Shown piece after piece: positions 55,779 through 63,755 of a stretch of 64,000 nt of DNA. The stretch is from contig JAJYJR010000001.1 of assembly GCA_021789355.1 (NCBI GenBank), positions 4,946-68,945 of the forward strand, written 5' to 3'. The position numbers and the translations under genes are program-made. A model generated the notes under the pieces. That model was not told where the DNA came from and did no database searches. It saw nothing but the letters and a program-made list of their open reading frames with translations. Every line of letters begins with the position of its first letter. Position 1 is the first letter of the stretch. Source of the DNA: Chloroflexota bacterium. GTDB taxonomy: Bacteria; Chloroflexota; Limnocylindria; Limnocylindrales; CSP1-4.

Positions 55779-56840
55779 TCATCGCACCGATCCCGCGTCG
55801 ATCGCCGCGTCGAGCACCGCGTCGAGCAGCGCATCGGCCGACGAGACCGGCGCCACGCAGCCGGGTGCCACGATCAGGTGACGGCCGCCGGTCTGGCGGA
55901 TCGCGTCGGCCACCTCCGCGCGCACCGCATCCGGTGTCCCGTGCACCAGCCGCTCCGGCCCGCGGTGCACGCCGCCCATGAGACTGCGGCGGGTGCGCCC
56001 GAGCCCCGCCGCCAGGGAGGGTTCGGTCTCGCGGTCCTCCCAGCTCACGATGTCCACCGGATAGCGGTCCGCTAGGTCAAGCAGGGGGCGCTCCCCGTGG
56101 AGATGGAGGATCAGGAGCCAGGCGCGGGCGCGCAGCGCGTCGAGCACCCGCAGGTCGTAGGGGACACCCCACCGGGCGTACGTGTCGGCATCACGCTCGC
56201 CCGCCAGCTGCGTGGCGAAGTAGAACCCGTCGGCGCCCGCGTCGAGACACGCCTCGGCGAACGCGATCACGTCGTCGGCAAGGCGGGTCAGGGTGGCGGC
56301 GGCCCGGGCCTCATCCTCGAACTCCGGGGCGGCGTCCGGGGTCCCCACGATCTTGGCGGCCATGGTGAGCGGACTGAAGATGGTCTGCACCAGCGGGACC
56401 TCGGGGCCCACCCGCGCGCGTACCTGTTGCACGACCGCGACGTGCTGGCGGAGGGTGCCGCGCTCGGGCGAGACGGCGGGCAGGCGCGCCCAGTCCGAGT
56501 CCTGGCGAATGGGGCCCGCCGCGTACAGGGTGGTGCCGATGTCGTCGGCCGAGGGACGCACCGTCACCCCGTAGTCGATCACGGAGTACATGCCGGTGGG
56601 CATGAGCTTGATGAGATCGACGCCGAAGCGCCGGTGGAACTCGACGGTGGCGTCGGCCAGCAGCTCGGGGGTGTGATCGCGACCCGGGAAGTGGTGCCAG
56701 AAGCTCACCGGCACCCGATCGGGCTCCTCGCCGGCGAGGACGGCGGCCAGGCGCTCGCGCGACGACAGGCGCTGCGGCGTGCCGGTCCCCGAACGCGCCG
56801 TGTCGTGGCGGCCGCCGGTGGACTGCTGCAGGCTACTCAT
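55779..56840 (-). CDS. Uroporphyrinogen decarboxylase-family protein (not HemE)
   Basis: A 353-aa TIM-barrel protein. UroD-family elements: SSRERLAAVLAGEEPDRVPV at residues 26-45, FGVDLIKLMPTGMY, a C-terminal GGVHRGPERLVHGTPDAV and GGRHLIVAPGCVAP. The HemE active-site motif (RQAGRY) is replaced by FWHHFPGRDH, so it is not a heme enzyme; it belongs to the broad group that includes cobalamin-dependent methyltransferases (MtaA-like) and O-demethylases. No corrinoid protein is encoded nearby. It sits between a PLP enzyme and the Liv importer, so it may process the imported compound. Confidence 0.82.
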   Translation of the reverse strand: MSSLQQSTGGRHDTARSGTGTPQRLSSRERLAAVLAGEEPDRVPVSFWHHFPGRDHTPELLADATVEFHRRFGVDLIKLMPTGMYSVIDYGVTVRPSADDIGTTLYAAGPIRQDSDWARLPAVSPERGTLRQHVAVVQQVRARVGPEVPLVQTIFSPLTMAAKIVGTPDAAPEFEDEARAAATLTRLADDVIAFAEACLDAGADGFYFATQLAGERDADTYARWGVPYDLRVLDALRARAWLLILHLHGERPLLDLADRYPVDIVSWEDRETEPSLAAGLGRTRRSLMGGVHRGPERLVHGTPDAVRAEVADAIRQTGGRHLIVAPGCVAPVSSADALLDAVLDAAIDAGSVR

Positions 56841-56870
56841 GCGGGCTCGGCCTCCTCCTCTACACCCGGA

Positions 56871-58292
56871 TTACGAACTCTCGCCGTGAACACCCGCGCT
56901 GCCGCTCAAGGCGACGGGCAGCGCCGGCCAAGTGCGCGGTTCCGGCTCCGGCAGGTACTCGCCCGTCGCCGGCTCCAGGCGGTAGCGCCAACCTGGTCCG
57001 CTCGCCACCAGCGACGCCAGGGCGGCGTGCAGGGCATCGACATCCGCCCGGGTGGTCCCCAAGCCCATGCTCGCGCGGACCGCGCCCGGGACGTGGCCCC
57101 GGTCCCCGCCCGCGATCTCGGCCCGGATGACGCCCGCCTCCGAGGGGGCGATCCGCAGCAGATGCAGCACGAGCGGGTGCGCGCAGAAGCAACCGTGTCG
57201 CACACCGATCCCATGCTCGGCGCTCAGGATGGCGGCCAGCTCGCTGTGCCAGTACCCCCGCAGGTTGAAGGCGACGATCCCGAGACGGGGAGCACCCACG
57301 TCCCACAGCGCGTACAGCTCGAGGCCCGGGATGGTGGCCAGACGCTGGCGCGCATAGGCGGCCAGGGCCAGTTCTTCGTCGGCCAGGTGCGCCATCCCAT
57401 AGTCGGCCAGCGCCCGACACGCGGCCCCCATCGCCACCGCCCCCACCACGTTCGGCGAGCCCGCTTCCTGGCGCTCCGGCAGCGCCGCCCAGAGCACGCT
57501 GTCGAGGGTCACGAAGTCGACCGCTCCCCCGCCCCGCAGATAGGGGGCCTCGTTGGTCAGCCAGTCGGGACGGCCGAGGAGGGCGCCGGCCCCGAAGGGT
57601 GCGTACATCTTGTGGCCGGAGACGGCGAGATAGTCCACGGCCCAGGCGCTCACGTCGATCGGGAAATGCGGCGCCAGCTGGGCGCCGTCGAGCAGGACTC
57701 GGGCCCCGTGTGCGTGCGCCAAGGCCGCTACCTCGGGGATCGGCCATACCTCCCCGGTCACGTTGGACGCACCGGTCACCGCGACCAGGCGAGGACCGCT
57801 GCGCGACCGCCGAAGCGCGGACTCCAGCTGCTCCAGCACGCCCGCCGGACTCGTGGGGATTGACAGGTAGGTGACCTCGAGGCCGCGCCGACGCCAGGGG
57901 AGCATGTCCGCGTGGTGCTCCGCCCCGAACGCGACCACCTCGGTCCGCTCGGGCAGCGCGGAGGCGAGCAGGTTGATCGCGTCGGTGGTGTTGCGCACGA
58001 AGAGCACCGTGTCGTCGGGGCGCGCCCCGAAGAACCGGCGCACCTCCTCGCGGGCGCCCTCGTAGGCCGCAGTCGCCACCTGCGACTTGAAGCCGGCGCC
58101 GCGGTGCACGCTGCTGTACCAGGGGAGAAAGTCGGCGACCGCCTGGGCGACCTCGGTGAGCGCCGGCGTGCTCGCCGCGTAGTCGAGGTTCACGTACCGC
58201 CGCGAGGCACCGGTGACGAGGGGTACCGCAATGTCCGCCCCCACGAGCGTGGGTGCCGGCCGCGTAGCCTGAACCTCTCGAAGCGCGCTCAT
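56871..58292 (-). CDS. Class V aminotransferase / cysteine desulfurase-like PLP enzyme
   Basis: A 473-aa PLP enzyme. Traits: RYVNLDYAASTPAL near residue 32, FVRNTTDAINLLA, GASNVTGEVWPIPEV, LLDGAQLAPHFPIDV, and the Schiff-base lysine in LAVSGHKMYAPFGAG near residue 227. A Cys-containing loop RHGCFCAHPLVL occurs where group II desulfurases have RxGHHCA, so desulfurase or selenocysteine-lyase activity is possible. The C-terminal end is about 60 residues longer than typical. The ATG overlaps the GntR stop by 4 bp. Confidence 0.86.
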   Translation of the reverse strand: MSALREVQATRPAPTLVGADIAVPLVTGASRRYVNLDYAASTPALTEVAQAVADFLPWYSSVHRGAGFKSQVATAAYEGAREEVRRFFGARPDDTVLFVRNTTDAINLLASALPERTEVVAFGAEHHADMLPWRRRGLEVTYLSIPTSPAGVLEQLESALRRSRSGPRLVAVTGASNVTGEVWPIPEVAALAHAHGARVLLDGAQLAPHFPIDVSAWAVDYLAVSGHKMYAPFGAGALLGRPDWLTNEAPYLRGGGAVDFVTLDSVLWAALPERQEAGSPNVVGAVAMGAACRALADYGMAHLADEELALAAYARQRLATIPGLELYALWDVGAPRLGIVAFNLRGYWHSELAAILSAEHGIGVRHGCFCAHPLVLHLLRIAPSEAGVIRAEIAGGDRGHVPGAVRASMGLGTTRADVDALHAALASLVASGPGWRYRLEPATGEYLPEPEPRTWPALPVALSGSAGVHGESS

Positions 58293-59005
58293 CTGGCCAT
58301 CGCGGTCACGGCCACGCCGATGCGAGCCGACAGGACATCCGGACTGGCCATCAGCCCATCGAGGATCATCTTCTGCGAGGTGCGCGACTGCGCGACGGCC
58401 ACCGCACGGGCCCGCTCCGCGTCGCCGGTCTTGATGGCGTCGAGGAGATCCTCATGCTCGTGCACGATCTCGACGGCGCGGGTCGAGTAGAGCAGCCCGA
58501 TACGGAACAGGCGCTCGAGCTGGTGCAGGGCCTCCTCGAGCGCGCTGGCAAGTCGGTCGTTGCCCCCGGCCCGCGCGACCGTGCAATGGAACTCGGTGTT
58601 CCGCTCCAGGAACTCGTCGACGCTGGCCGGATCCTGCTCGTGGTAGCTCGACTGGCACAGGCGCTCCAGAGCGCGCAGCTGGGTCACATCGGCCAGCCGG
58701 CTGGCGGCCAGGCTCGCCGCCTCGCCCTCCAGGAGCGCCCGGAAGGCCGTAAGCTCGAGGGTGTCCTTGAGGGTTACCGGTGCCGCGCGACAGCCTGACC
58801 GTGGATCGATCTCGACCAGCCGCTCGCGGCGCAGCTGCGCCAGCGCCTCGCGCACCGGGGTCTTGCTGAGACCGAGCTCGGCCGCCACCTGTGCCTCGGT
58901 GAATGCCTCACCTGGGGCGATCTCGAGCCGGATGATGCGCCGCAGGATGTATTCATAGGCCGATCTGGTACGGCTGACGTCGGTACCTGATGTATAAGCG
59001 ACCAT
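58289..59005 (-). CDS. GntR-family transcriptional regulator, FCD subfamily (third)
   Basis: A 238-aa regulator at the head of the leftward operon. Winged helix at residues 14-80 (GLSKTPVREALAQLRRERLVEI), FCD domain with His in NTEFHCTVA and HEHEDLLDAI; the third metal-binding His is absent (AQSRTSQ). It is translationally coupled to the aminotransferase and likely represses its own operon through the inverted repeat at 59043-59058. Confidence 0.86.
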   Translation of the reverse strand: MVAYTSGTDVSRTRSAYEYILRRIIRLEIAPGEAFTEAQVAAELGLSKTPVREALAQLRRERLVEIDPRSGCRAAPVTLKDTLELTAFRALLEGEAASLAASRLADVTQLRALERLCQSSYHEQDPASVDEFLERNTEFHCTVARAGGNDRLASALEEALHQLERLFRIGLLYSTRAVEIVHEHEDLLDAIKTGDAERARAVAVAQSRTSQKMILDGLMASPDVLSARIGVAVTAMAR

Positions 59006-59042
59006 GATCGAGCATTCTTGCTAGTGACGATCGGAATGTCGC

Positions 59043-59058
59043 CTACCCAAGTGGGTAG
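59043..59058. promoter_or_regulatory. Inverted repeat CTACCCA-AG-TGGGTAG upstream of GntR
   Basis: Perfect 7-bp arms with a 2-bp centre, 37 bp upstream of the GntR start codon. A related CTACCCAGTGGGG occurs at 59115-59127, about 72 bp away. Good candidate operator for the regulator at 58289. Confidence 0.48.
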
Positions 59059-59341
59059 CTCGAAGCGACAGGGCTTGTCGCCACGCGATCGCCTGATCAG
59101 GCCCGCTGCGACGGCTACCCAGTGGGGTTCAGGTTCGAGTCTGGCACGGATGTTCTAATTCACGCTGTGGGCGAGCCCCATGCGGGGTCGCTGCACGTGG
59201 ACGCGAGGACCCGCCTGACAGCCACGGAGACAGCCCCGGCGGTGCGACGCTGTCCGTCGCGGTGGACGTAGTGGATGAGCAACACGCGTCAGGTGGCGCT
59301 CATGAGGCTCCAGATGATGCCATGGACGGGTCCCGGGCAGG

Positions 59342-59386
59342 CTTTTAACCCTCGTGTCCTGGGTTCGAATCCCAGCCGGCTCACCA
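59342..59386 (+). tRNA. tRNA-Lys-like 3' half (fragment; possible attachment site)
   Basis: The segment begins with an anticodon loop CTTTTAA, then CCTCGTGTCCTGGG, a perfect T arm (CTGGG-TTCGAAT-CCCAG), the acceptor strand CCGGCTC, A and CCA. A matching 5' acceptor GAGCCGG, D arm and anticodon 5' stem are not present upstream. Integrases of many islands recombine in the 3' half of tRNA genes and leave such copies at one end. Confidence 0.6.
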
Positions 59387-59472
59387 GCATGCGGTGTATC
59401 CGGAACGTGCAGACCACAAGATGTTGTGCTTGTGGCTGTCAACCCGGGCGATTCGACCCATTCGCCGGCTCA

Positions 59473-59511
59473 CCGTGGGACGAGGCGGCGCTCGATCGGC
59501 TGGCCGAGCGG
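59473..59511 (+). repeat. Direct repeat, copy 1 (partner at 60821-60859)
   Basis: This 39-bp stretch matches 60821-60859 at 33 of 39 positions, with the first 19 bases (CCGTGGGACGAGGCGGCGC) identical. A weaker third copy is at 62442-62464. In each case the repeat lies 50-130 bp downstream of a minus-strand gene stop (59598, 60919, 62513). Confidence 0.5.
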
Positions 59512-59597
59512 CGGGCCAGGTCGAGCAGGCGGAACACCCCCGTTCTGATCGGCCGGACGCGATCCGTGAGGCAATCGGCGCCGCCGCCGAGTCCCGG

Positions 59598-60455
59598 TCA
59601 GGGGGTGGCACACACGACGTACGCCTGGAAGACGAAGGGGTCCGCCGATGCGGCCAACCCGGCCGCCCACCCGGCGGGAGTCTGCCCGCTCGGGACCGGA
59701 GTTGGGATGGGGTTGCCCGGGACAGCCGGGAAGCTGCCCCAAAGCACGTAATCGAGGCCAGAGGCGGACGGCTGCGTGATCTGCCAGCCGCCCCCCGTCG
59801 CCACTTCCCCGGTGTTGCAGGCGGCGTACGACCATGCCACGGTCGGTGGAGTCGCAAGCGGAGGGACGGTGGTGGAAGGACCGTAGCGCACCACCACGCT
59901 CGTGGGCCCCGCCGGTCCCTGCGGACCCTGGGGACCCGCCGGGCCCGTCGCGCCGACCGGTCCCTGCGGCCCGGTGGCCCCCATCGCCCCGGCCGGGCCC
60001 TGGGGTCCCACCGGTCCGGCCGGACCCTGCGCACCCGAGGCCCCCGTGAGCGCCACGCCGGTGCCCCAGCCGGCGCTCGTCTTGGGTCCGTACAGGCGGG
60101 ACGCGGCCAGGTCGAGGTAGAGGTCGCCGGTGCTACCGAGGGAGGGTGCCGGGGCCCCCTGACCGGAGAGGATCTGGGTGCCCGGGGTGCCTGCCGCCCC
60201 CGGGAGCCCGGGGGTGCCCCGCTCGGTCCAGGCGACGCGCGTGCCGACCCGGCAGGCCGGGCGGGCCTGGGCGGCCGAGGTGAGGTAGGTCACCTGGCTC
60301 AACTGTCCGTCGTGCAGGCAGGCGTAGTAGGTGCCCCCGCCGCTGCCGTCTGCCACCGCGACCGCCACGCTGCCCACGGCCAACCCGACGGCCACCGAGA
60401 CCGCCACCACCACCACCTGCCGGGAGACGGCGCCAACCCTGGGACGCACGTGCAT
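59598..60455 (-). CDS. Exported collagen-like repeat protein
   Basis: A 285-aa protein. ATG at 60455 with GGAGGT six bases upstream. Residues 10-36 form a signal or anchor helix. A module [20 protein letters not shown] ... CRVGTRVAW is followed by a first collagen-like bit ([13 protein letters not shown]), the block [19 protein letters not shown], and about 17 Gly-x-y triplets ([19 protein letters not shown]...). The C-terminal 95 residues, with [16 protein letters not shown], resemble tails of other bacterial collagen-like proteins. Likely a surface or matrix protein; related to the gene at 60919. Confidence 0.8.
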   Translation of the reverse strand: MHVRPRVGAVSRQVVVVAVSVAVGLAVGSVAVAVADGSGGGTYYACLHDGQLSQVTYLTSAAQARPACRVGTRVAWTERGTPGLPGAAGTPGTQILSGQGAPAPSLGSTGDLYLDLAASRLYGPKTSAGWGTGVALTGASGAQGPAGPVGPQGPAGAMGATGPQGPVGATGPAGPQGPQGPAGPTSVVVRYGPSTTVPPLATPPTVAWSYAACNTGEVATGGGWQITQPSASGLDYVLWGSFPAVPGNPIPTPVPSGQTPAGWAAGLAASADPFVFQAYVVCATP

Positions 60456-60918
60456 CGGGTACCTCCGTCGCGACCTCCAGGCGCGCGGGGCCCACGCTCG
60501 CGCTGCACGCTGGGGACGCCCGCCGACTGTATGGCGCGACCCGCATCGGCGTCCAGATGGAGGCGTGTCGGGGGCATACCACCATGCGCACCGCCCGTGT
60601 CAGCGGCATCACGCGCGCTGCCGGCCGTGCCCCGCGTACGGGCAGGCCGGCGACGTCGGCTGTAGCGGGACGTCACCCCGGTGGCCCACCGGGCCGTCAG
60701 CGATCCAGCCGCGCGAGGGTCGGGCGGCGCGGTGGTGGCACCACCCCCTCGGCCGGCTGGTGGGTAGCCTGCAGGGGCCGCGCTCGGTCGCGGGCAACAC
60801 TCCAGGACCCACCCACTCAGCCGTGGGACGAGGCGGCGCGGGAGCTGCTGGCCGAGCTCGGTGATGCTCTGTCGGGCGCGCTGGGTCCGCGAGCTCGACG
60901 TCGCCCACGAGACCGGGC
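60456..60918. other. Gap between the two collagen-like genes
   Basis: 463 bp. Apart from a direct-repeat copy at 60821-60859, nothing recognisable is seen; long open frames on the + strand here are GC-driven and lack coding character. Confidence 0.4.
60821..60859 (+). repeat. Direct repeat, copy 2
   Basis: Second copy of the 39-bp repeat; see 59473-59511. Read on the + strand both copies encode P-W-D-E-A-A then [LR]-[DE]-x-L-A-E, so the repeat may be the relic of a coding segment, duplicated along with the collagen-like genes. Confidence 0.5.
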
Positions 60919-62319
60919 CTACGATACGTTGAGCACCGCCATCGAGGACACCGTGGCTGCGTCTCCGGCGGTCACCGTCGCGGTGTTGTCGATCGTGCTC
61001 GGGCCGCTCCCCACGGTGGCCGCCACCGAGAGCGTGTCCGTGAACCCTGCCGCCAGCGTGCCGATCACCCAGGTGCCGGTCAGCGCGTTGTAGGTGCCCA
61101 CCGACGGGGTGGCACTGACGAACGTCAATCCAGCCGGCAGCAGGTCGTTGACGTTGACGTTGGTCGCGTCGGAGGGCCCACCGTTGCTCAGGCTGACGGT
61201 GAAGGTGACCGTCTGGCCGGGGCTGACGGTCTCGCTGGCGTGCCCGTCGGCGAGCTTGGTGATCGAGAGGTCGGCCTGCGGCGTCAGAGAGTCGGTGTCG
61301 GTTGCCGTGTTGTTGCTGGGGTTGGGGTCGGTCAGGCTGGCCGGCGGAGTCACCGTGGCGGTGTCGACGAACACGCCCGCGCCAGCGGGCAGAGACGGAT
61401 CGACGGTACCCGTCAGTATCAACTGGGCCGTCATGCCGGCCGCGAGATTGAGGCCGGTCCACTCGACCTGCCCGTTGCCCAGGTTGACGTACGTCACACC
61501 TCCCGGTGTGTTGGGGCTCGACGGGTTCAGAAAGCCTGTGGGCAGCGTGTCGATCACGTCAGCGCCGGCGACGTTCGCCGGCCCGGCGTTCGAGACGACC
61601 ACCGTGTACGTGTCTGTCGTGCCGGGCACGACTGTCGTGGCGTTGTCCGTGACGGTGATCGAGAGGTCGGCGGGGATGGCCACGCAGGTCAGGCTGATGG
61701 CGCCCGTCGAGGCATTGACCGACACCGACACGGTGCCGGCCGACGAGCCGACCGTGCATGGGCTGCCCTGCAGGGCGGTCAGGGTCGCGGGTCCCGCCGG
61801 GCCCTGCGCCCCGGTCGCCCCCTGCCGCCCGGGGATGCCCTGCGGGCCGGCTGGTCCCTGGGGACCCGTTGCGCCTGCCGGACCGGTGCCCCCGGGCGCG
61901 CCCGCGAGGGAGACACCGCTGCCCCAGCCGACGCTGGTCTTGGGCCCGTACAGCCGGTACGCGCTCGTGTCGAGGTACACGTCGCCGAGCGATCCGAGGG
62001 CGCTCGCCGGCGCCCCGGTCCCCGCCAGCAGCGAGGCACCCGGACTTCCGGCCGGCCCCGCCGGGCCTGCCGGGCCGCTCTTGGTCCAGGCGATGCGATG
62101 AGTGCCAGACGGACAGATCGGTCGCGCCTGCTCGCTGGAGGTTACCAGCGTGACATGGCTCAGCAGGCCGCCCCCGAGACACGCGTAGTACGTGCCGCCA
62201 CCACCAGAGCTGCCGCCCAGGGCGACGGCGACGCTGCCCGCCCCGAACCCGAGGGCGGCCACCAGGGCAAACACGAGCGTCCGACGGACAGATCCGGACA
62301 GCAGCGTTCGAACACGCAT
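60919..62319 (-). CDS. Exported protein with collagen-like segment and two DUF11 repeats
   Basis: A 466-aa protein from the ATG at 62319, with AGGAGG ten bases upstream; the open frame further 5' is Arg/Pro-rich and unlikely. Signal helix at residues 10-32. The N-terminal module (TYYACLGGGLLSHVTLVTSS ... CPSGTHRIAW) and GSLGDVYLDTSAYRLYGPK are shared with the gene at 59598. A collagen-like stretch of about 14 triplets follows. Two DUF11 Ig-like repeats come next: ADLSITVTDNATTVVPG near residue 255 and ADLSITKLADGHASETVSPG near 365, each ending in a dense Asn/Thr strand. Probably a surface adhesin or sheath protein. Confidence 0.82.
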   Translation of the reverse strand: MRVRTLLSGSVRRTLVFALVAALGFGAGSVAVALGGSSGGGGTYYACLGGGLLSHVTLVTSSEQARPICPSGTHRIAWTKSGPAGPAGPAGSPGASLLAGTGAPASALGSLGDVYLDTSAYRLYGPKTSVGWGSGVSLAGAPGGTGPAGATGPQGPAGPQGIPGRQGATGAQGPAGPATLTALQGSPCTVGSSAGTVSVSVNASTGAISLTCVAIPADLSITVTDNATTVVPGTTDTYTVVVSNAGPANVAGADVIDTLPTGFLNPSSPNTPGGVTYVNLGNGQVEWTGLNLAAGMTAQLILTGTVDPSLPAGAGVFVDTATVTPPASLTDPNPSNNTATDTDSLTPQADLSITKLADGHASETVSPGQTVTFTVSLSNGGPSDATNVNVNDLLPAGLTFVSATPSVGTYNALTGTWVIGTLAAGFTDTLSVAATVGSGPSTIDNTATVTAGDAATVSSMAVLNVS

Positions 62320-62441
62320 CGGGACGCTCCTCCTGCCGCCGCCACGCGGGCTTGCCCCTCGCTCGCCTCGGCGTGCTCCGCAGCCTCCGGCAGTGTGAGG
62401 CCACCAGGCTGGCACGTCCAGCGAACCGCTGGCCCCTTCAG

Positions 62442-62464
62442 CCGGTGGGTGACGAGGTGGCGCG
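62442..62464 (+). repeat. Direct repeat, degenerate copy 3
   Basis: CCGGTGGGTGACGAGGTGGCGCG resembles the first 20 bases of the copies at 59473 and 60821 with small insertions. It lies 49 bp beyond the stop of the membrane-protein gene at 62513. Confidence 0.3.
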
Positions 62465-62512
62465 TGTAGAAGGTGTGGCGCGGTACCTGTCGAGCGCAGA
62501 GGGTGCGGGCGG

Positions 62513-63529
62513 CTATGTTCCGGAGGTGTCCGACGGCAAAGCTTGCATGGAACGCAGAAACGTGTCCACGTCATCGCTCGGGGCACCGACGCTGCTCACG
62601 AGCACGATCGTACCGTCCACGAAGAACCAACAATCCTCGATCTGGGGAGTCCAGTCCACCAGGAACATCCAGCGCTCGTAGCGAAGGCAGGTGGCCTCCC
62701 CGACGGGCAGGGTCATCCGCGCGGCCGTCGCGGTGCTGTTGCCTTCGAGAAGGAGGCTAGCGCCGGAAGTCTGGGCCACGACCCTCGCCTCCAGCCCATC
62801 GAGCGTCGTGGGCAGCGGCGACCCGTCCACGAGTTCGCTCACGCCGCGCTTCACCATCACGCCGACTTGCTCGGGACTCGCGTCCCGGGCCATCGCCCAG
62901 AGGATCTCACCGTGGGCCGGCGACGTGACGTGCCAGCCCGATGGGACCACCACCGAGAGCCCGACCTCGTAGATGCATGAACGCCCTTCGGGGCAGCTGT
63001 GGAAGAGGCCACCCCAACGCAGATCGCCGCGGGCCGTGCCGATCGCGACGAGCCCCAGCGCCACGCCTGCGACCGCCACGACCAGTGGCAGCCCGTGGAA
63101 ACCCCCCGCCTGGGGCCACACCATGAGCTTGAGGCCGAACCCGAACGAGCCGAGCACGAGAGCGGAGCCCAGGGCGAGCACAGGAAGCGCGAGCCCGAGG
63201 ATGCTGTAGAACCCCGTCGGGTCCGGCAGCAGCAACACCACGAGCACCGTCGCGGCGAGCGCGGGGAGCACGGCTCCGCACAGCATCCCGGCCCAGGCGC
63301 GTCGGGAACCGGCTACCGAGGCGGTCACGAACCCGAGAGCGACGAACGCCGCCCCGGCGATGATCAGGCCGCCCTCGGGGAACGTGACCTCGGCCCACGA
63401 CAGCAGGACGGCGCCGGCCGCCACGCTGACGGCAGCGCCTAGCGTCAGGCCTATGCGGAACGCATGAGGCGATCCGGCCACGACCCCCGATGGAAGCCGG
63501 AACCAGTCTTCGTTGTCAGGCGGTTCCAT
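62513..63529 (-). CDS. Multi-pass membrane protein with extracellular C-terminal domain
   Basis: A 338-aa protein of unknown family from the ATG at 63529, preceded by AGGAGGGGAG; the frame continues upstream but without coding character. Six hydrophobic segments between residues about 20 and 185 (for example RIGLTLGAAVSVAAGAVLLS, AALPALAATVLVVLLL-like, LPLVVAVAGVALGLVAIG), then a C-terminal domain of about 145 residues with Cys pairs (SCPEGRSCIYE) and VVVPSGWHVTSPAHGEILW. Presumably the last domain faces outside. Function unknown. Confidence 0.7.
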   Translation of the reverse strand: MEPPDNEDWFRLPSGVVAGSPHAFRIGLTLGAAVSVAAGAVLLSWAEVTFPEGGLIIAGAAFVALGFVTASVAGSRRAWAGMLCGAVLPALAATVLVVLLLPDPTGFYSILGLALPVLALGSALVLGSFGFGLKLMVWPQAGGFHGLPLVVAVAGVALGLVAIGTARGDLRWGGLFHSCPEGRSCIYEVGLSVVVPSGWHVTSPAHGEILWAMARDASPEQVGVMVKRGVSELVDGSPLPTTLDGLEARVVAQTSGASLLLEGNSTATAARMTLPVGEATCLRYERWMFLVDWTPQIEDCWFFVDGTIVLVSSVGAPSDDVDTFLRSMQALPSDTSGT

Positions 63530-63755
63530 CTCTCCCCTCCTGCAACAGGCCCATGAGTCTCGCCGCGCGGTCGGCACGGTGGACAGGCGACCGTTGGACG
63601 TCAGCCGCGTGTCAGAGCCCACGTCTGCCAGCGCGGCAGCCGCGCGCCATCCGATGGCGGCGGTCAATGGGACACGGGGCTGTCGCCGGGTGATGGCCAG
63701 ACCGTCTCCGTTATCGTGGGATCGAAGAGGTACTCGCGGTCTTCCCGCGCGTGAG

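Larger units (their letters stand above)
59006..59597. other. Intergenic region with operator candidate and tRNA fragment
   Basis: 592 bp with no supported protein gene. It holds the CTACCCA repeats upstream of the GntR gene, the tRNA-Lys-like 3' half and a short direct repeat near 59473, each listed separately. The rest shows nothing recognisable. Confidence 0.4.

Noticed and set aside
59115..59150. T-arm-like sequence GGTTCAGGTTCGAGTCTGGC
   Set aside because: Stem pairs poorly with a 7-nt loop and no acceptor or anticodon arm is near; not a convincing tRNA remnant.
60557..61093. 178-codon + strand frame with a plausible hydrophobic end
   Set aside because: Overlaps the C terminus of the DUF11 protein in antisense; its hydrophobic tail is the shadow of Thr/Val-rich DUF11 codons.
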